From Betaproteobacteria bacterium (GTDB taxonomy: Bacteria > Pseudomonadota > Gammaproteobacteria > Burkholderiales > SG8-41): a DNA stretch of 64,000 nucleotides. Under the pieces are notes generated by a model. That model was not told the DNA's origin and did not search any database. It saw nothing but the letters and a program-made list of their open reading frames with translations. Shown here in pieces: positions 20,695-30,673 of this stretch; the stretch's first letter is position 1, and each line of letters begins with the position of its first letter. The stretch covers positions 1-64,000 of the forward strand of contig JAKFYK010000041.1 of NCBI GenBank assembly GCA_021730905.1, given 5' to 3'. Both the position numbers and the translations under genes were made by a program.

Positions 20695-21465
20695 TTACCG
20701 AGTCTGCCGCACGCGTTCGAACAGGCACACGGCCGCGGCAGCGGCAACATTCAACGATTCCGTCGATGCGCTCATCGGGATCGCCAGGACTTCATGCGCG
20801 CACGCCAGCAATGATTCCGACACGCCCGCACCTTCGTTGCCGAACACCAGCGCAACCGTGCCTGTAAGATCGCTTTTGAAAACGCTGCATGTCGCGCCCA
20901 ACTGCGTCACCAGCACGCGCCCCGGAAACGCTCGTGCCAGCTCAGTCAAATTGGCGCGCTCGTAAATCTCGAGACCGAAATGCGCGCCCATGCCGGCCCG
21001 CAGAACGCGTGGCGACCATGCATTAACTGATTGTTTTGAAAGAAATATTTGTTTAACACCCGCGGCGGCGCACGAGCGCAATATCGATCCCATATTGCCG
21101 GGATCCTGCACGTCCTCGAGCATCACGCAGGTATCGGGCACGACAGGCAGCACGTCGCGGCGCGGTGTTCTAACCACGGCGATGATGCCGGTGGGTGTCG
21201 CCACCGATGAAAGCTGTTTAAACAGGCTGTCGCTTAACATCACCGTATTCGATGCGCCTCGAATAATCGCTTGAACCTCGCTACTTTCCGCGCCAGCGCG
21301 GCTGACGAGAACTTGTTCCGGCATGCCGACGTGCGTTTGGTACGCTTGCAAAAGATGCACACCATCCAGCAACGAATAGCCCGCCAGCCGCCGCTCGCGC
21401 GACGATTGCATGAGCTTCAGCAGCGTCTTGTACTGCGGATTGTCCACCGAGGTAATTTGTTTCAT
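20695..21465 (-). CDS. TrmH/SpoU-family RNA 2'-O-methyltransferase
   Basis: 256 residues. An N-terminal L30e-like substrate-binding segment (MKQITSVDNPQYKTLLKL, YSLLDGVHLLQAY) precedes the SPOUT catalytic domain with the three conserved motifs LEDVQDPGNMGSILRS, VALVFGNEGAGVS and IPMSASTESLNVAAAAAV. It transfers a methyl group from SAM to a ribose 2'-OH, probably in 23S rRNA or tRNA; the exact target cannot be read. In many betaproteobacteria this gene follows rnhB directly; here senA and senB lie between. It is 6 bp downstream of senA. Confidence 0.88.
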   Translation of the reverse strand: MKQITSVDNPQYKTLLKLMQSSRERRLAGYSLLDGVHLLQAYQTHVGMPEQVLVSRAGAESSEVQAIIRGASNTVMLSDSLFKQLSSVATPTGIIAVVRTPRRDVLPVVPDTCVMLEDVQDPGNMGSILRSCAAAGVKQIFLSKQSVNAWSPRVLRAGMGAHFGLEIYERANLTELARAFPGRVLVTQLGATCSVFKSDLTGTVALVFGNEGAGVSESLLACAHEVLAIPMSASTESLNVAAAAAVCLFERVRQTR

Positions 21466-21471
21466 GGTTGC

Positions 21472-22779
21472 TCAGTCCAGCGCGCAGGTTCTGAAACCCG
21501 CCAGCACATCACGTCGGTCAGGTGTGTAGAAATTGCGCCAGGTGTTGCGCAGCAGGCACGCACGCGTTGCATAACAGCCGCCGCGCAACACCTTGTGATT
21601 GCCGAACCACGGCTTGGAGTATTCTTGATACGGGTCACGCACGAATCCAGGATACGGCTCGAACCCGTCTGCCGTCCATTCCCAGGTATTGCCGAACATC
21701 TGACGTACTCCCCAACCGCTGTCTCCGTCGGGGAAAGCCGAGACGTCCACCGGACGAAACAGCACAGCGTACAGATTTGCGTGCGCTGTCGTAGGCAGCG
21801 CATCGCCCCAAGGGAAACGCCGTTTGCGTGTCAGATTACCAGGCGACGTCGCCGCCGCGAACTCCCATTCAGCCTCGGTCGGCAGGCGGCGCCGCGCCCA
21901 TTTGCAGTACGCATCGGCTTCATGCCAATTGACATGAATAATCGCGGCTTTCAGATCCAGCGGCATCCACTGATCGAAACGCCGCACCTGCCATTCACCG
22001 CCTTGCTTTGCCCAGTACAATGGCGCAGTTGCGCCGGCCTGTTCACGCCAGCGCCAGCCATCGTCATCCCATAAATCGCGACTTGCGTATCCAGCATCAT
22101 CCACGAACGCGGCAAATTCGGCATTGGTGACAGCGGTGCGCGCCATGCGAAATGGCAGCACCTCCACCTCGTGCGCCCACTTTTCGTTGTCGAAGACAAA
22201 ACCATTATCCTTGCTCGCGCCCAGCATGAATTTTCCGCCGGAGATATTTGCATCGCCTGTTAACGGCGTGACTTCGATTTGCGATTGTCGGTCCAGCGGA
22301 CCAGCGTAACCCAGCGTTTGGCGCGTATAGTCAAAAGCCTCGTTGTGCATCTCTTCATGAAATACTGCGAGCTGTGTAAAGTAGCGCATATGCTCCGTCG
22401 CACCTTCGCGACTAATTCGGGCAAGCACAGCGTCGAATGTGTCTTGCAAGTACGCCAGCGTTTTATCCACCGCCGGCAGCGCCAGCCGCCAGCGATCCGC
22501 GTGTGGCACCAGAGCAGAGTTGTACAGCGTATCGGTTCGTTTCAGTAACGACGGCGCAGGAATGCGTTGTGGCCGGTAGCGCAAGCACCAGTATTCCTGA
22601 AACCAGCCCAGATGACCGATCTCCCACAGCGGTGGATTGATGATGTCCAGATAAGGCCCGATCCATTGGTCCGGTTCCAGTTGATTCGCGTACGACAGTG
22701 TGCGTGCGCGCGCTGCGCGCAGCATTGCCTGCAGCGTCGCGACGTCAATTTGTTGTTGCCCGGTGAGCATCGGAAACAT
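21472..22779 (-). CDS. senA: Selenoneine synthase-like SenA (EgtB-type, DinB plus formylglycine-enzyme-like domains)
   Basis: 435 residues. An N-terminal DinB-like domain carries the iron-binding histidines (EIGHLGWFQEYW and FHEEMHNEAFDY). The C-terminal FGE-sulfatase-like domain runs from ISGGKFMLGASK to MFGNTWEWTADGF and VLRGGCYATRACL. This is the EgtB architecture; pairing with a TIGR04348-type glycosyltransferase marks it as the SenA branch, which joins a selenosugar to hercynine to give selenoneine. A plain ergothioneine-type sulfoxide synthase remains the alternative. Divergent from senB with 40 bp between. No selD/SenC homologue or hercynine-forming EgtD is in the window. Confidence 0.72.
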   Translation of the reverse strand: MFPMLTGQQQIDVATLQAMLRAARARTLSYANQLEPDQWIGPYLDIINPPLWEIGHLGWFQEYWCLRYRPQRIPAPSLLKRTDTLYNSALVPHADRWRLALPAVDKTLAYLQDTFDAVLARISREGATEHMRYFTQLAVFHEEMHNEAFDYTRQTLGYAGPLDRQSQIEVTPLTGDANISGGKFMLGASKDNGFVFDNEKWAHEVEVLPFRMARTAVTNAEFAAFVDDAGYASRDLWDDDGWRWREQAGATAPLYWAKQGGEWQVRRFDQWMPLDLKAAIIHVNWHEADAYCKWARRRLPTEAEWEFAAATSPGNLTRKRRFPWGDALPTTAHANLYAVLFRPVDVSAFPDGDSGWGVRQMFGNTWEWTADGFEPYPGFVRDPYQEYSKPWFGNHKVLRGGCYATRACLLRNTWRNFYTPDRRDVLAGFRTCALD

Positions 22780-22819
22780 TTGTTATATTTGCGGACTAGT
22801 GTATCTCCGATCGCATCGA

Positions 22820-23776
22820 GTGAAAATCGCCTTGATCACGCCCGCCGCACCCGGTTCCCGCCATGGCAATCGCGGCACCGCTACGCGCTGGGCGGGCATG
22901 CTGCGCGAACTGGGGCACAAAGTAAAGATCCATATGAACTGGGATGGCTCTCGCGCAGACCTGATGCTTGCACTGCATGCGCGTCGCAGCCATGCCTCTA
23001 TTCGCGCTTTCGCGGCATGCTATCCGGATCAGCCGGTGATTCTGGCACTAACCGGTACCGATCTCTACCGCGATATACGTACCGACCCCGACGCGCGAAC
23101 ATCAATGCAACTTGCTACGCGCATGATTGTGCTGCAGGAAATGGGTTTGCATGAACTCGCGCCGTCGCTACGCCGCAAGACGCACGTCGTCTATCAGTCC
23201 GCACCTGTCGTATCGCATCCGCCTCCCCGTTTACCCCTGAGATCATGCTTCGAAGTCGTGGTCAGCGGACATTTGCGCGAGGAAAAAGATCCTTTTCGTA
23301 CGGCAGCCGCACTCTCCTTTTTGCCCCGGGAAAGCAGCATTCGCATCACTCATATCGGCAGCGCGATGTCGTCCAAAATGGAGCAAACAGCGAGAACATG
23401 GATGAAGCGCGAGCCACGCTATCGCTGGCTTGGCGAAGTACCGCACGGCAAGGCACTGCGTTTACTTGCACGCAGCCGGTTGATGGTGATCAGTTCTCGC
23501 ATGGAAGGTGGGGCTAATGTAGTGAGCGAAGCGCTGGCAAATCACGTACCGGTAATCGCCTCACACATTTCCGGCAACATCGGGATGCTCGCCAAGGATT
23601 ATGCGGGTTTCTATCCGCTCGCGGACGAACGTGCGCTGGCACGGCTGCTGTCGCGCGCGGAAACGGATCGCGTTTACTACCAAAAACTCGCTGGTCAATG
23701 CCGTGCCCGCAGGCCGTTGATTTCGCGCACGCGCGAGCGCAGCGCCTTGCGACGCGTACTGATTGATGTAATATAA
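22820..23776 (+). CDS. senB: Selenosugar synthase-like glycosyltransferase SenB
   Basis: 318 residues from GTG 22820 (VKIALITPAAPGSRHGNRGTA is the expected start; the frame is open further upstream but that part overlaps senA). It is a GT-B fold glycosyltransferase: an N-terminal Rossmann domain, then VVVSGHLREEKDPFR, and RLMVISSRMEGGANVVSEAL with the donor-binding E-G-G..V.SEA motif. In the selenoneine pathway SenB makes a selenosugar from UDP-sugar and selenophosphate. Divergent from senA; its stop abuts the rnhB stop tail to tail. Assignment depends on the pair, not on this gene alone. Confidence 0.7.
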   Translation: MKIALITPAAPGSRHGNRGTATRWAGMLRELGHKVKIHMNWDGSRADLMLALHARRSHASIRAFAACYPDQPVILALTGTDLYRDIRTDPDARTSMQLATRMIVLQEMGLHELAPSLRRKTHVVYQSAPVVSHPPPRLPLRSCFEVVVSGHLREEKDPFRTAAALSFLPRESSIRITHIGSAMSSKMEQTARTWMKREPRYRWLGEVPHGKALRLLARSRLMVISSRMEGGANVVSEALANHVPVIASHISGNIGMLAKDYAGFYPLADERALARLLSRAETDRVYYQKLAGQCRARRPLISRTRERSALRRVLIDVI

Positions 23777-23791
23777 CTATATGTTTTTAAA
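23773..23791 (-). repeat. AT-rich intergenic element
   Basis: On the minus strand TTTAAAAACATATAGTTAT, covering the convergent 3' ends of senB and rnhB. It shares TAAAAACATATAGTTAT exactly with the element at 43553. Confidence 0.5.
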
Positions 23792-24355
23792 TAGTATTTT
23801 TATTACTGGCGCATAGCTGCGACGATGCTGGGACGAGATGCCGTGTGCATGCAACGCGGCAAGATGTGCTGCGGTGGGATAACCTTTGTGCCGGTCAAAA
23901 CCGTAGCACGGAAATTCTGCGTGCAGCTTGTGCATCTCGCGATCGCGCGCCACCTTTGCCAGTATGGAAGCAGCCGAAATCGCTGCCTCCTTTGAGTCGC
24001 CTTTCACGATAGCGCGCGCGGGCATACTTACTTTTGGGCAATACAATCCATCAACGAGAATTTGATCAGGCTGCGTGGAAAGATTTTCCACTGCGCGACG
24101 CATTGCAAGCAGGCTCGCTTGCAAGATATTGATAGCATCGATTTCTTCAACGCTAGCGCTCGCAATAGCCCAAGACAGGGCGTGCGTTTGAATCAGGTCG
24201 AACAGTGCTTCACGACGCTTGCTGGTCAGCATCTTGGAGTCCGCAAGACCGTCGATTCTCCTGTCGGGAGAAAGTATTACTGCTGCCGCATACACCGGGC
24301 CCGCCAGCGGTCCCCGGCCCGCTTCGTCCACGCCCGCGACATAAACATGCTTCAT
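23777..24355 (-). CDS. rnhB: Ribonuclease HII
   Basis: 192 residues. It removes ribonucleotides misincorporated in DNA and RNA of RNA-DNA hybrids. The catalytic acidic residues sit in [16 protein letters not shown], and the family motifs [22 protein letters not shown] and [12 protein letters not shown] are clear. The start overlaps the lpxB stop by 4 bp (ATGA), the standard lpxB-rnhB coupling. The final codons run into an AT-rich repeated element, giving an unusual hydrophobic/basic end ILFKNI. Confidence 0.96.
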   Translation of the reverse strand: MKHVYVAGVDEAGRGPLAGPVYAAAVILSPDRRIDGLADSKMLTSKRREALFDLIQTHALSWAIASASVEEIDAINILQASLLAMRRAVENLSTQPDQILVDGLYCPKVSMPARAIVKGDSKEAAISAASILAKVARDREMHKLHAEFPCYGFDRHKGYPTAAHLAALHAHGISSQHRRSYAPVIKILFKNI

Positions 24356-25506
24356 GGCGGTGAATTTTCCAGATAGGGCATTACTGCATCAGCGGCTTTT
24401 TGTGCCGTGTTCTGCATCAGATCGGCGAGCATGAGGGCAAAACGCTGGCGAATACGCTCACGACGCGGAGCGTCGCTCAAAAGGTCAAGCACCGCTTGTG
24501 CAAGATTCTCCGGCGTGGCTTCATCCTGAAGAAATTCAGGCACTACAAACTCGTTCGCAAGAATGTTGGGGAGCCCGACATACGGCAGGTATCTCCGCGG
24601 ATTCATGATCCACCAGCTCACACGTGGCATGCGGTACGTAATTACCATCGGACGCTGAAGCAAGGCTGCTTCCAGCGTGGCGGTTCCTGATGCCACCAGC
24701 ACGACATCCGCTGCCGCGATGGCATCATGCGAATGTCCATCCAGCATCAGCAAGTCGATCGCGCCCACCCGCCCCACCGCATGCTCGAACAGTGCACGCG
24801 TCTCACGATTGACCAGCGGAACCACAAATTTCGCGGTGGGCACGGCAACAGCGATGCGGCGGGCGCTTTCCACGAATAACCGCGCCATACTTTGTAATTC
24901 ACTTACGCGACTGCCTGGCATCAATGCGATCACGGGCACATCGAGCGGCAATCCCAGCTGCGAGCGTATGGCGGCCTGTGGCGGATAGCCATGCAGTATA
25001 TCCGCCAGCGGGTGGCCGACATAACTCGCAGGAATTGCAGCCTTAGTGTAAATATCTGTTTCAAAAGGAAAAAGTGTAAGAACACGATCAACCGCTTGCT
25101 TGATCAAATGAATCCGTTCGCCGCGCCATGCCCAGATGGATGGACTGACGTAATGAATAGTGGGGGTCCCTGCTCTTTTGAGCGCGAGCTCCAGAGCGAG
25201 ATTGAAATCCGGGGCGTCAATCCCGATGAACACGACTGGCGGTTGCGCAAGGAAATGCTGCTTCACGCGACGCCGGATGGATATGATTTCAAGGTAATAC
25301 TTCAAAACCTCGACATATCCACGAACCGCCAGTTTTTCCATGGGATACAGCGCACGGACACCAGCGGCGACCATGCGCGGGCCCGCGATCCCGGCAAATT
25401 GCAGGTCGGGTCGGCGTGCTTTAAGCGCCTCGACAAGGTGTGCCCCAAGCAAATCACCGGAAGCCTCGCCCGCGACCAATCCGACTACAGGCGCGGCTAC
25501 AGCCAT
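24352..25506 (-). CDS. lpxB: Lipid-A-disaccharide synthase
   Basis: 384 residues, GT-B fold family 19. It joins UDP-diacylglucosamine and lipid X to form the lipid A disaccharide at the inner membrane. Motifs include [17 protein letters not shown] at the N-terminus, [24 protein letters not shown], and [10 protein letters not shown]. It follows lpxA by 6 bp and overlaps rnhB, inside the lpxD-fabZ-lpxA-lpxB operon. Confidence 0.97.
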   Translation of the reverse strand: MAVAAPVVGLVAGEASGDLLGAHLVEALKARRPDLQFAGIAGPRMVAAGVRALYPMEKLAVRGYVEVLKYYLEIISIRRRVKQHFLAQPPVVFIGIDAPDFNLALELALKRAGTPTIHYVSPSIWAWRGERIHLIKQAVDRVLTLFPFETDIYTKAAIPASYVGHPLADILHGYPPQAAIRSQLGLPLDVPVIALMPGSRVSELQSMARLFVESARRIAVAVPTAKFVVPLVNRETRALFEHAVGRVGAIDLLMLDGHSHDAIAAADVVLVASGTATLEAALLQRPMVITYRMPRVSWWIMNPRRYLPYVGLPNILANEFVVPEFLQDEATPENLAQAVLDLLSDAPRRERIRQRFALMLADLMQNTAQKAADAVMPYLENSPP

Positions 25507-25512
25507 GCTTTC

Positions 25513-26292
25513 CTAGCGGATAATGCCGCGGCCCGCGACAGCCAGAAAATCGATCAGCGGCTGGATCCCGGGATAATCGCGCGCTTGCTGGGCGAGATTG
25601 GAACGGGCTTGCTCCAGCGTATCGCCCGCTTTGTACAGCGTCTTGTAGGCGCGCTTGATACCGGTGACGGCCTGAGCGTCATACCCGCGGCGCTTCAGAC
25701 CTTCGGAATTGATGCCGAACGGACGGGCCGGATTGCCCGAAGCCGTCACGAACGGAGGAATGTCCTGCAGCGCGATCGTACCCATGGCGGTAATACTGTG
25801 CACACCAATGCGCACGAACTGGTGAACCACGGTGAATCCACCGAGAATGGCGTAGTCGCCGACATGCACATGGCCAGCAAGCTGCGCGTTGTTGGCAAAC
25901 ACGGTGTCATTGCCGATCTGGCAGTCGTGCGCTAAATGCACATAAGCCATGATCCAGTTGTTATTGCCGATTTGTGTTGCGCCGGTGTCCTGCGCCGTAC
26001 CGCAATTAAAAGTACAAAATTCCCGTATGGTGTTGTTATCGCCAATTTCCAGGCGCGTCTGCTCGCCGGCGTATTTCTTGTCTTGGGGAATTTCGCCCAG
26101 AGACACGAATTGAAAAATACGGTTGTTCATTCCGATACGCGTGTGGCCGGTGATCACCGCATGTGACCCGACGCGAGAGCCTGCTCCAATTTCGACATGA
26201 GGCCCGACAATGCTGTAAGCGCCAATCTCGACGTCGGAAGCGAGCCGGGCCGCGGAATCAACCAGTGCAGTGGGATGTATGCGCGCGCTCAA
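25513..26292 (-). CDS. lpxA: UDP-N-acetylglucosamine acyltransferase
   Basis: 259 residues. A left-handed parallel beta-helix built from hexapeptide repeats fills residues 1-190, with the catalytic histidine in AYVHLAHDCQIGND, and an alpha-helical C-terminus follows. It carries out the first, reversible acylation of UDP-GlcNAc in lipid A synthesis, using acyl-ACP. It lies between fabZ and lpxB with short gaps, the normal operon order. Confidence 0.97.
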   Translation of the reverse strand: MSARIHPTALVDSAARLASDVEIGAYSIVGPHVEIGAGSRVGSHAVITGHTRIGMNNRIFQFVSLGEIPQDKKYAGEQTRLEIGDNNTIREFCTFNCGTAQDTGATQIGNNNWIMAYVHLAHDCQIGNDTVFANNAQLAGHVHVGDYAILGGFTVVHQFVRIGVHSITAMGTIALQDIPPFVTASGNPARPFGINSEGLKRRGYDAQAVTGIKRAYKTLYKAGDTLEQARSNLAQQARDYPGIQPLIDFLAVAGRGIIR

Positions 26293-26318
26293 GATGTATT
26301 CCGGATCAACGCGTAAAA

Positions 26319-26768
26319 CTATTTTTCAATATCGCGTACCGCGCACAGCAGATCCGCTTCGGCAACAAGGATGTTCTCAACATGCGCGCTCGCTTTGAAC
26401 TTCCACACACCGCGCATGTGCCGGTCCAGTATGACATGCAACAGCAGCGCATCCCCTGCGGTCACTGGCTTTTTAAAGCGGGCATTGTCGATGCCGACAA
26501 AGTAATACACGGAATTGTCATCGGATTTCGCGTCCATGGTCACGAACGATAGAATGGCCGCTGCCTGCGCCATCGCCTCGATAATGAGCACGCCCGGCAT
26601 CACGGGATGGCGTGGAAAATGGCCGTTGAAGAACGGTTCGTTAATCGTAACGTTCTTGAGTGCGCGCACTTCCTTGCCCGACTCATAGGACAAGACCCTG
26701 TCTATCAGCAGAAAGGGATAACGGTGCGGCAGATATTCAAGCACCTTGTGAATGTTCATGCTATTCAA
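26319..26768 (-). CDS. fabZ: 3-hydroxyacyl-ACP dehydratase FabZ
   Basis: 149 residues, hot-dog fold. It dehydrates beta-hydroxyacyl-ACP in fatty acid elongation. The active-site segment [24 protein letters not shown] contains the catalytic His, and the Glu lies further along it. The start MNSMNIHKV overlaps the lpxD stop by 4 bp, favouring 26768 over the second ATG at 26759. Placement between lpxD and lpxA links fatty acid and lipid A supply. Confidence 0.96.
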   Translation of the reverse strand: MNSMNIHKVLEYLPHRYPFLLIDRVLSYESGKEVRALKNVTINEPFFNGHFPRHPVMPGVLIIEAMAQAAAILSFVTMDAKSDDNSVYYFVGIDNARFKKPVTAGDALLLHVILDRHMRGVWKFKASAHVENILVAEADLLCAVRDIEK

Positions 26769-27817
26769 GGTAGTTTCCTTTCAATCTCGGCAAGGCGCTT
26801 TTCGAGATGCTTCACTGTTTTCACAAGCATATCCAGGTGTCGTATCTGCGCTGCGTTGCGGCGCCACGCACGATTGGGCTCAAACGGGTACCCGCCGCTG
26901 TATATGCCGGACTCGGTAATCGATTTGGTAATGAACGTCTTGGCGGATATTTCAACGTCGTCCGTAATGGAGAGATGTCCCGCTATTCCGACTGCGCCCC
27001 CAATACGGCAGCGGCGCCCGATGCGCACGCTGCCAGCAATCCCGGTGCATGCGGCAATAGCAGTATGCGCTCCTATGTGCACGTTGTGGGCAACCTGGAT
27101 GAGGTTGTCGAGCTTCACACCATCCTCGATGACAGTATCGTCAATGGCCCCCCGGTCTATCGTCGTATTGGCGCCAACCTCTACATCGTCACCTACTACT
27201 ACCCTGCCCACTTGGGGCACTTTGACCCAACGTCCATCCTCAATCGCTATGCCGAATCCATCCGCGCCGATGACGGCTCCCGAATGCAAAATGCAGCGGG
27301 AACCGATCCGGCAACCTTGGTAAATCGTTACGTTGGGATAAAGCCGGGTTTCGTTGCCCAGCGTGGTGCCGTTACCGACGCAGCAATTCGCGCCTATTAC
27401 AACACCGTCGGCAAGATGCACATTTTCACCCAATACCACATTCGGCCCGATGCTCACTCGTGCTCCTATCACGGCTGATGCAGCAATCGACACACTCGCA
27501 TGCACGCCAGGAACAGTGAATATCGCGGGATTGAGCAATGCGGACACCCGCGCAAAATATGCATAGGGATTCCGGCATACTATGCGCGGCAATGCCGTTG
27601 CATCTCGATGCAAAGGCGACAGAATGACTGCACCTGCCCGCGTACGAGGCAACAGATGGATGAAGCGGTCGTTTGTCAAAAACGTGATCGAGTCGAGGCT
27701 TGCGTTTTCCAGCGTGCCCACTCGCTGCACTTTGATGCTTGGGTCGCCAACGACTTCTCCACCCAGTGCCTCTGTCAATTCACCCAGACTGTACTCGAGA
27801 GGGCTGCTGATTGTCAT
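26765..27817 (-). CDS. lpxD: UDP-3-O-(3-hydroxyacyl)glucosamine N-acyltransferase
   Basis: 350 residues. An N-terminal uridine-binding domain (to about residue 100, with [10 protein letters not shown] and [13 protein letters not shown]) is followed by a hexapeptide beta-helix. The catalytic histidine is in [18 protein letters not shown] short coiled-coil tail ([20 protein letters not shown]) closes the trimer. It adds the second acyl chain in lipid A synthesis. It overlaps fabZ and follows skp by 37 bp. Confidence 0.97.
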   Translation of the reverse strand: MTISSPLEYSLGELTEALGGEVVGDPSIKVQRVGTLENASLDSITFLTNDRFIHLLPRTRAGAVILSPLHRDATALPRIVCRNPYAYFARVSALLNPAIFTVPGVHASVSIAASAVIGARVSIGPNVVLGENVHLADGVVIGANCCVGNGTTLGNETRLYPNVTIYQGCRIGSRCILHSGAVIGADGFGIAIEDGRWVKVPQVGRVVVGDDVEVGANTTIDRGAIDDTVIEDGVKLDNLIQVAHNVHIGAHTAIAACTGIAGSVRIGRRCRIGGAVGIAGHLSITDDVEISAKTFITKSITESGIYSGGYPFEPNRAWRRNAAQIRHLDMLVKTVKHLEKRLAEIERKLP

Positions 27818-27854
27818 GGCGCGGAATCAGGCCACGGGGCTGCGCCCCCGCGGA

Positions 27855-28367
27855 TTATTTGCTGTCGGCCAACGCCTTCAGCACCCGATCCGTGATATCG
27901 ACACGCGGGCTGCGGTATACCGCTTCTTGCAGGATCAGGTCGTATTTTTCGGACTCGGCGATTTGCCGGATAATTTTGTTTGCACGTTCCAGGAGGCCGG
28001 CCAATTCCTGATTGCGGCGCAAATTCAGATCCTCCGTGTACTCGCGCTGCTTGCGCTGCAAATCGACAATCTGGCGCGACAAGTCCTGCTCGCGCTTGCG
28101 GCGGTCATTTTCACTCAGGGTCAGTGCGTCTTTCTCCAACTGCACTTGCATCGCCTTCACCTGGCTTTCAAGGCGCTGGAGTTCCTGTACACGAGGCTGG
28201 AACTCCTTTTCCAGACGCTTACTGGCTTGATCAGCCGGCGCAGACTCGCGATTGACTCGCTCCGCGTCGATGAAGCCTATCTTTAAATCTGCCGCACCCG
28301 CATTCGCCATAAGCAACATCGCAGCGGCTATGAACGCCATCACGTTCACGTATATTCTCCATCGCAT
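27855..28367 (-). CDS. skp: Periplasmic outer-membrane-protein chaperone Skp/OmpH
   Basis: 170 residues. A signal peptide (about residues 1-26, cleaved after NAGA) precedes DLKIGFIDAERVNRES and a long charged helical arm region (about 50-135) rich in Lys, Glu and Gln, which forms the tentacles of the trimeric jellyfish chaperone. It holds unfolded outer-membrane proteins on their way to BamA, encoded immediately upstream in the operon. Confidence 0.93.
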   Translation of the reverse strand: MRWRIYVNVMAFIAAAMLLMANAGAADLKIGFIDAERVNRESAPADQASKRLEKEFQPRVQELQRLESQVKAMQVQLEKDALTLSENDRRKREQDLSRQIVDLQRKQREYTEDLNLRRNQELAGLLERANKIIRQIAESEKYDLILQEAVYRSPRVDITDRVLKALADSK

Positions 28368-28393
28368 CGCAATTATCCTCTGCTCAACTCACG

Positions 28394-30670
28394 CTAGAAT
28401 GTGCCACCGAACGTAAACTGAAATGGCTGCTTACGGTCTTCTGGTTTATTCGTCAGCGGTATTGCCGCGCTGATTTTCAGCGGGCCGAACGGAGATACCC
28501 ATGTCACCGAAATCCCTGTCGAGTAACGAAGCTCCTTAAATTCATACTTGGCATCGGTCACCATGCCGGCATCGACAAACGCACTCATTCTGGCCGACCG
28601 GTCATTTGTCAAGCCAGGAAATGGGAACAGGAACTCCGCATTGCCCAGCAGTTTGCGATTGCCGCCCCGCGGATCGCCGTTGCCGTCCCTCGGCGCTACG
28701 GTATTCAATTTATAACCGCGCAGCGAATTTACGCCGCCCGCAAAGAAATTCTTGTAAAACGGCAGTGGCTTTCCGCCAAAACCTCCGCCGATGCCAATCT
28801 CGCCGTTCAGCATCAGGGTGTAATCCCGCGTCAGTGGAAAATAACGTTGATACTGGTATGACGAGCGATGAAAGCGCAGAGTACCGCCTGGCAGTCCGAC
28901 TTCCGTAAACGCACGGTGAAGGGAGCCTTGCGTAGGATAGATCAGCGAATCCCTGCCATCGCGTGCCCATCCGATACTTGCAACCAGGGATCGGTTACTC
29001 GAGCCGAAAGTATTGACATAATCCGTGTAATAAAGCGGACTGCCTGCGAATGTTGTGATGCTGGTATTTTCAATACCAAGTCCGTAGTTAATAGTGTCTA
29101 TCTCGGTGACCGGAACACCAAATCTGGCGCCTAGTCCTGTGGTCTTTGTTTCATATAAGCCGAGACCACTGCTCGCCGCATCTATTGTGCGATGGTAAAC
29201 ATCGTAGCCGACACTGACGCCATCCACCGTGAAGTAAGGATCAGTGTAGGACAACGAATACAAGGTATTGATCTTGCCGGAATTTATCCCCGCCGAAACA
29301 TGCTTGCCAGATCCAAAAATATTGTTTTGCGATATGGAACCTGAAAGTACTACACCGGACCCGCTGCCAAAACCTGCACCAAACAATACGCTTCCCGTTG
29401 GCTTTTCCACCACTGTTATATTAACGTCTACCTGGTCCGTGGTGCCCTGCACTGCCGGAGTTTCCAGGGTAACTTCATTAAAATAACCGAGCTTATCAAC
29501 GCGCTGGCGGGAAAGCGTGATCTTGTCCACTGAGTACCATCCGCCCTCAACCTGCCGCATTTCCCGTCGGATCACTTCATCTCGGGTGCGCGAATTGCCT
29601 GCCACATTAATGCGCCGCACATATACGCGGCGGCCCGGATCGATGAAAAAGGTAAACGCAGCTTCTTTCTTTTCCTTGTTCAACTCCGGTGCTGCGTTGA
29701 CATTGGCGAAGGCATAACCGTCATTACCAAGCCTGTCGCTGATTTTTTTGGTGGATTCCGTCAGTTTGACACGGGAAAATACTTCGCCAGGCTTGATCGT
29801 AATGAGTTTGCGAACTTCTTCCTCCGGAATCAACAACTGCCCGCCAACCTTAATGTCAGAGACCGTATATTTTTCACCCTCGGTGATGCCAACGGTAATA
29901 TAGATATCTTTCTTGTCCGGCGTGATCGACACCTGTGTGGAGTCGATATTGAATTCAAGGTAGCCGCGGTCCTGGTAGAACGAACGCAGCGTTTCCAGAT
30001 CGGCAGACAGCTTCTGGCGCGAATATTGGTCCTGTTTGCTGAACCACGTCATCAATCCGGGTTCACGAAGGTAAAAAAGACTAGCCAGTTGCTTTTCCGA
30101 AAATGCTTTCGCACCAATAATGGAAATCTGGCGAATTTTTGATGATTCGCCTTCCACGACACCGAAGTTAACCGACACCCGGTTGCGCTCCAGTGGCGTG
30201 ATCGTGGTGTTGACTTCAGCAGCATACTTTCCGCGAGAGAGATACTGCCGCTTCAGTTCCTGCTCGGCGCGATCAACGGCGCTTTTGTCGAAAATGCGGC
30301 CTTCCGCAAGACCGATTTGCCGGATGCCTTTCAGCAAGGCATCTTTGTCGAATTCCTTGACACCGGTGAATTCGATCTGCGCGATGGACGGTCGTTCCTG
30401 TACCACTACGACGAGCGTCGCACCGTCGACTTCGAGCGTTACGTCGCGGAAAAATCCGGTGGCAAAAAGAGCACGTATGGCCTGTGCCGCTTTTTCGTCG
30501 TTCATGGTGTCACCGACTTTTACCGGCAGGTAACTGAACACGGTGCCGGCTTCGGTGCGTTGTATGCCCTCAACCCGTATGTCCTTGATCACGAAGGGAT
30601 CGAGGGCCAGTGCGGCAGATGCATAGATGGCGGCGGGAAGAATAAACCAGGAACGCGGAATCAATACCAT
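28394..30670 (-). CDS. bamA: Outer membrane protein assembly factor BamA
   Basis: 758 residues. A signal peptide (to about ALA, residue 22) is followed by five POTRA domains (about residues 24-420; the first starts FVIKDIRVEGIQRTEAGTV) and a 16-strand beta-barrel. Barrel loop 6 carries the conserved RGY motif (NSLRGYKLNT). The C-terminus ends in aromatic FTFGGTF, the beta-signal. It folds and inserts outer-membrane proteins. Neighbours rseP and skp are the usual ones. Confidence 0.97.
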   Translation of the reverse strand: MVLIPRSWFILPAAIYASAALALDPFVIKDIRVEGIQRTEAGTVFSYLPVKVGDTMNDEKAAQAIRALFATGFFRDVTLEVDGATLVVVVQERPSIAQIEFTGVKEFDKDALLKGIRQIGLAEGRIFDKSAVDRAEQELKRQYLSRGKYAAEVNTTITPLERNRVSVNFGVVEGESSKIRQISIIGAKAFSEKQLASLFYLREPGLMTWFSKQDQYSRQKLSADLETLRSFYQDRGYLEFNIDSTQVSITPDKKDIYITVGITEGEKYTVSDIKVGGQLLIPEEEVRKLITIKPGEVFSRVKLTESTKKISDRLGNDGYAFANVNAAPELNKEKKEAAFTFFIDPGRRVYVRRINVAGNSRTRDEVIRREMRQVEGGWYSVDKITLSRQRVDKLGYFNEVTLETPAVQGTTDQVDVNITVVEKPTGSVLFGAGFGSGSGVVLSGSISQNNIFGSGKHVSAGINSGKINTLYSLSYTDPYFTVDGVSVGYDVYHRTIDAASSGLGLYETKTTGLGARFGVPVTEIDTINYGLGIENTSITTFAGSPLYYTDYVNTFGSSNRSLVASIGWARDGRDSLIYPTQGSLHRAFTEVGLPGGTLRFHRSSYQYQRYFPLTRDYTLMLNGEIGIGGGFGGKPLPFYKNFFAGGVNSLRGYKLNTVAPRDGNGDPRGGNRKLLGNAEFLFPFPGLTNDRSARMSAFVDAGMVTDAKYEFKELRYSTGISVTWVSPFGPLKISAAIPLTNKPEDRKQPFQFTFGGTF

Positions 30671-30673
30671 GAA

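Noticed and set aside
24991-25935. 314-codon plus-strand frame opposite lpxB and lpxA
   Set aside because: Spans two genes on the other strand and shows no domain; shadow frame.
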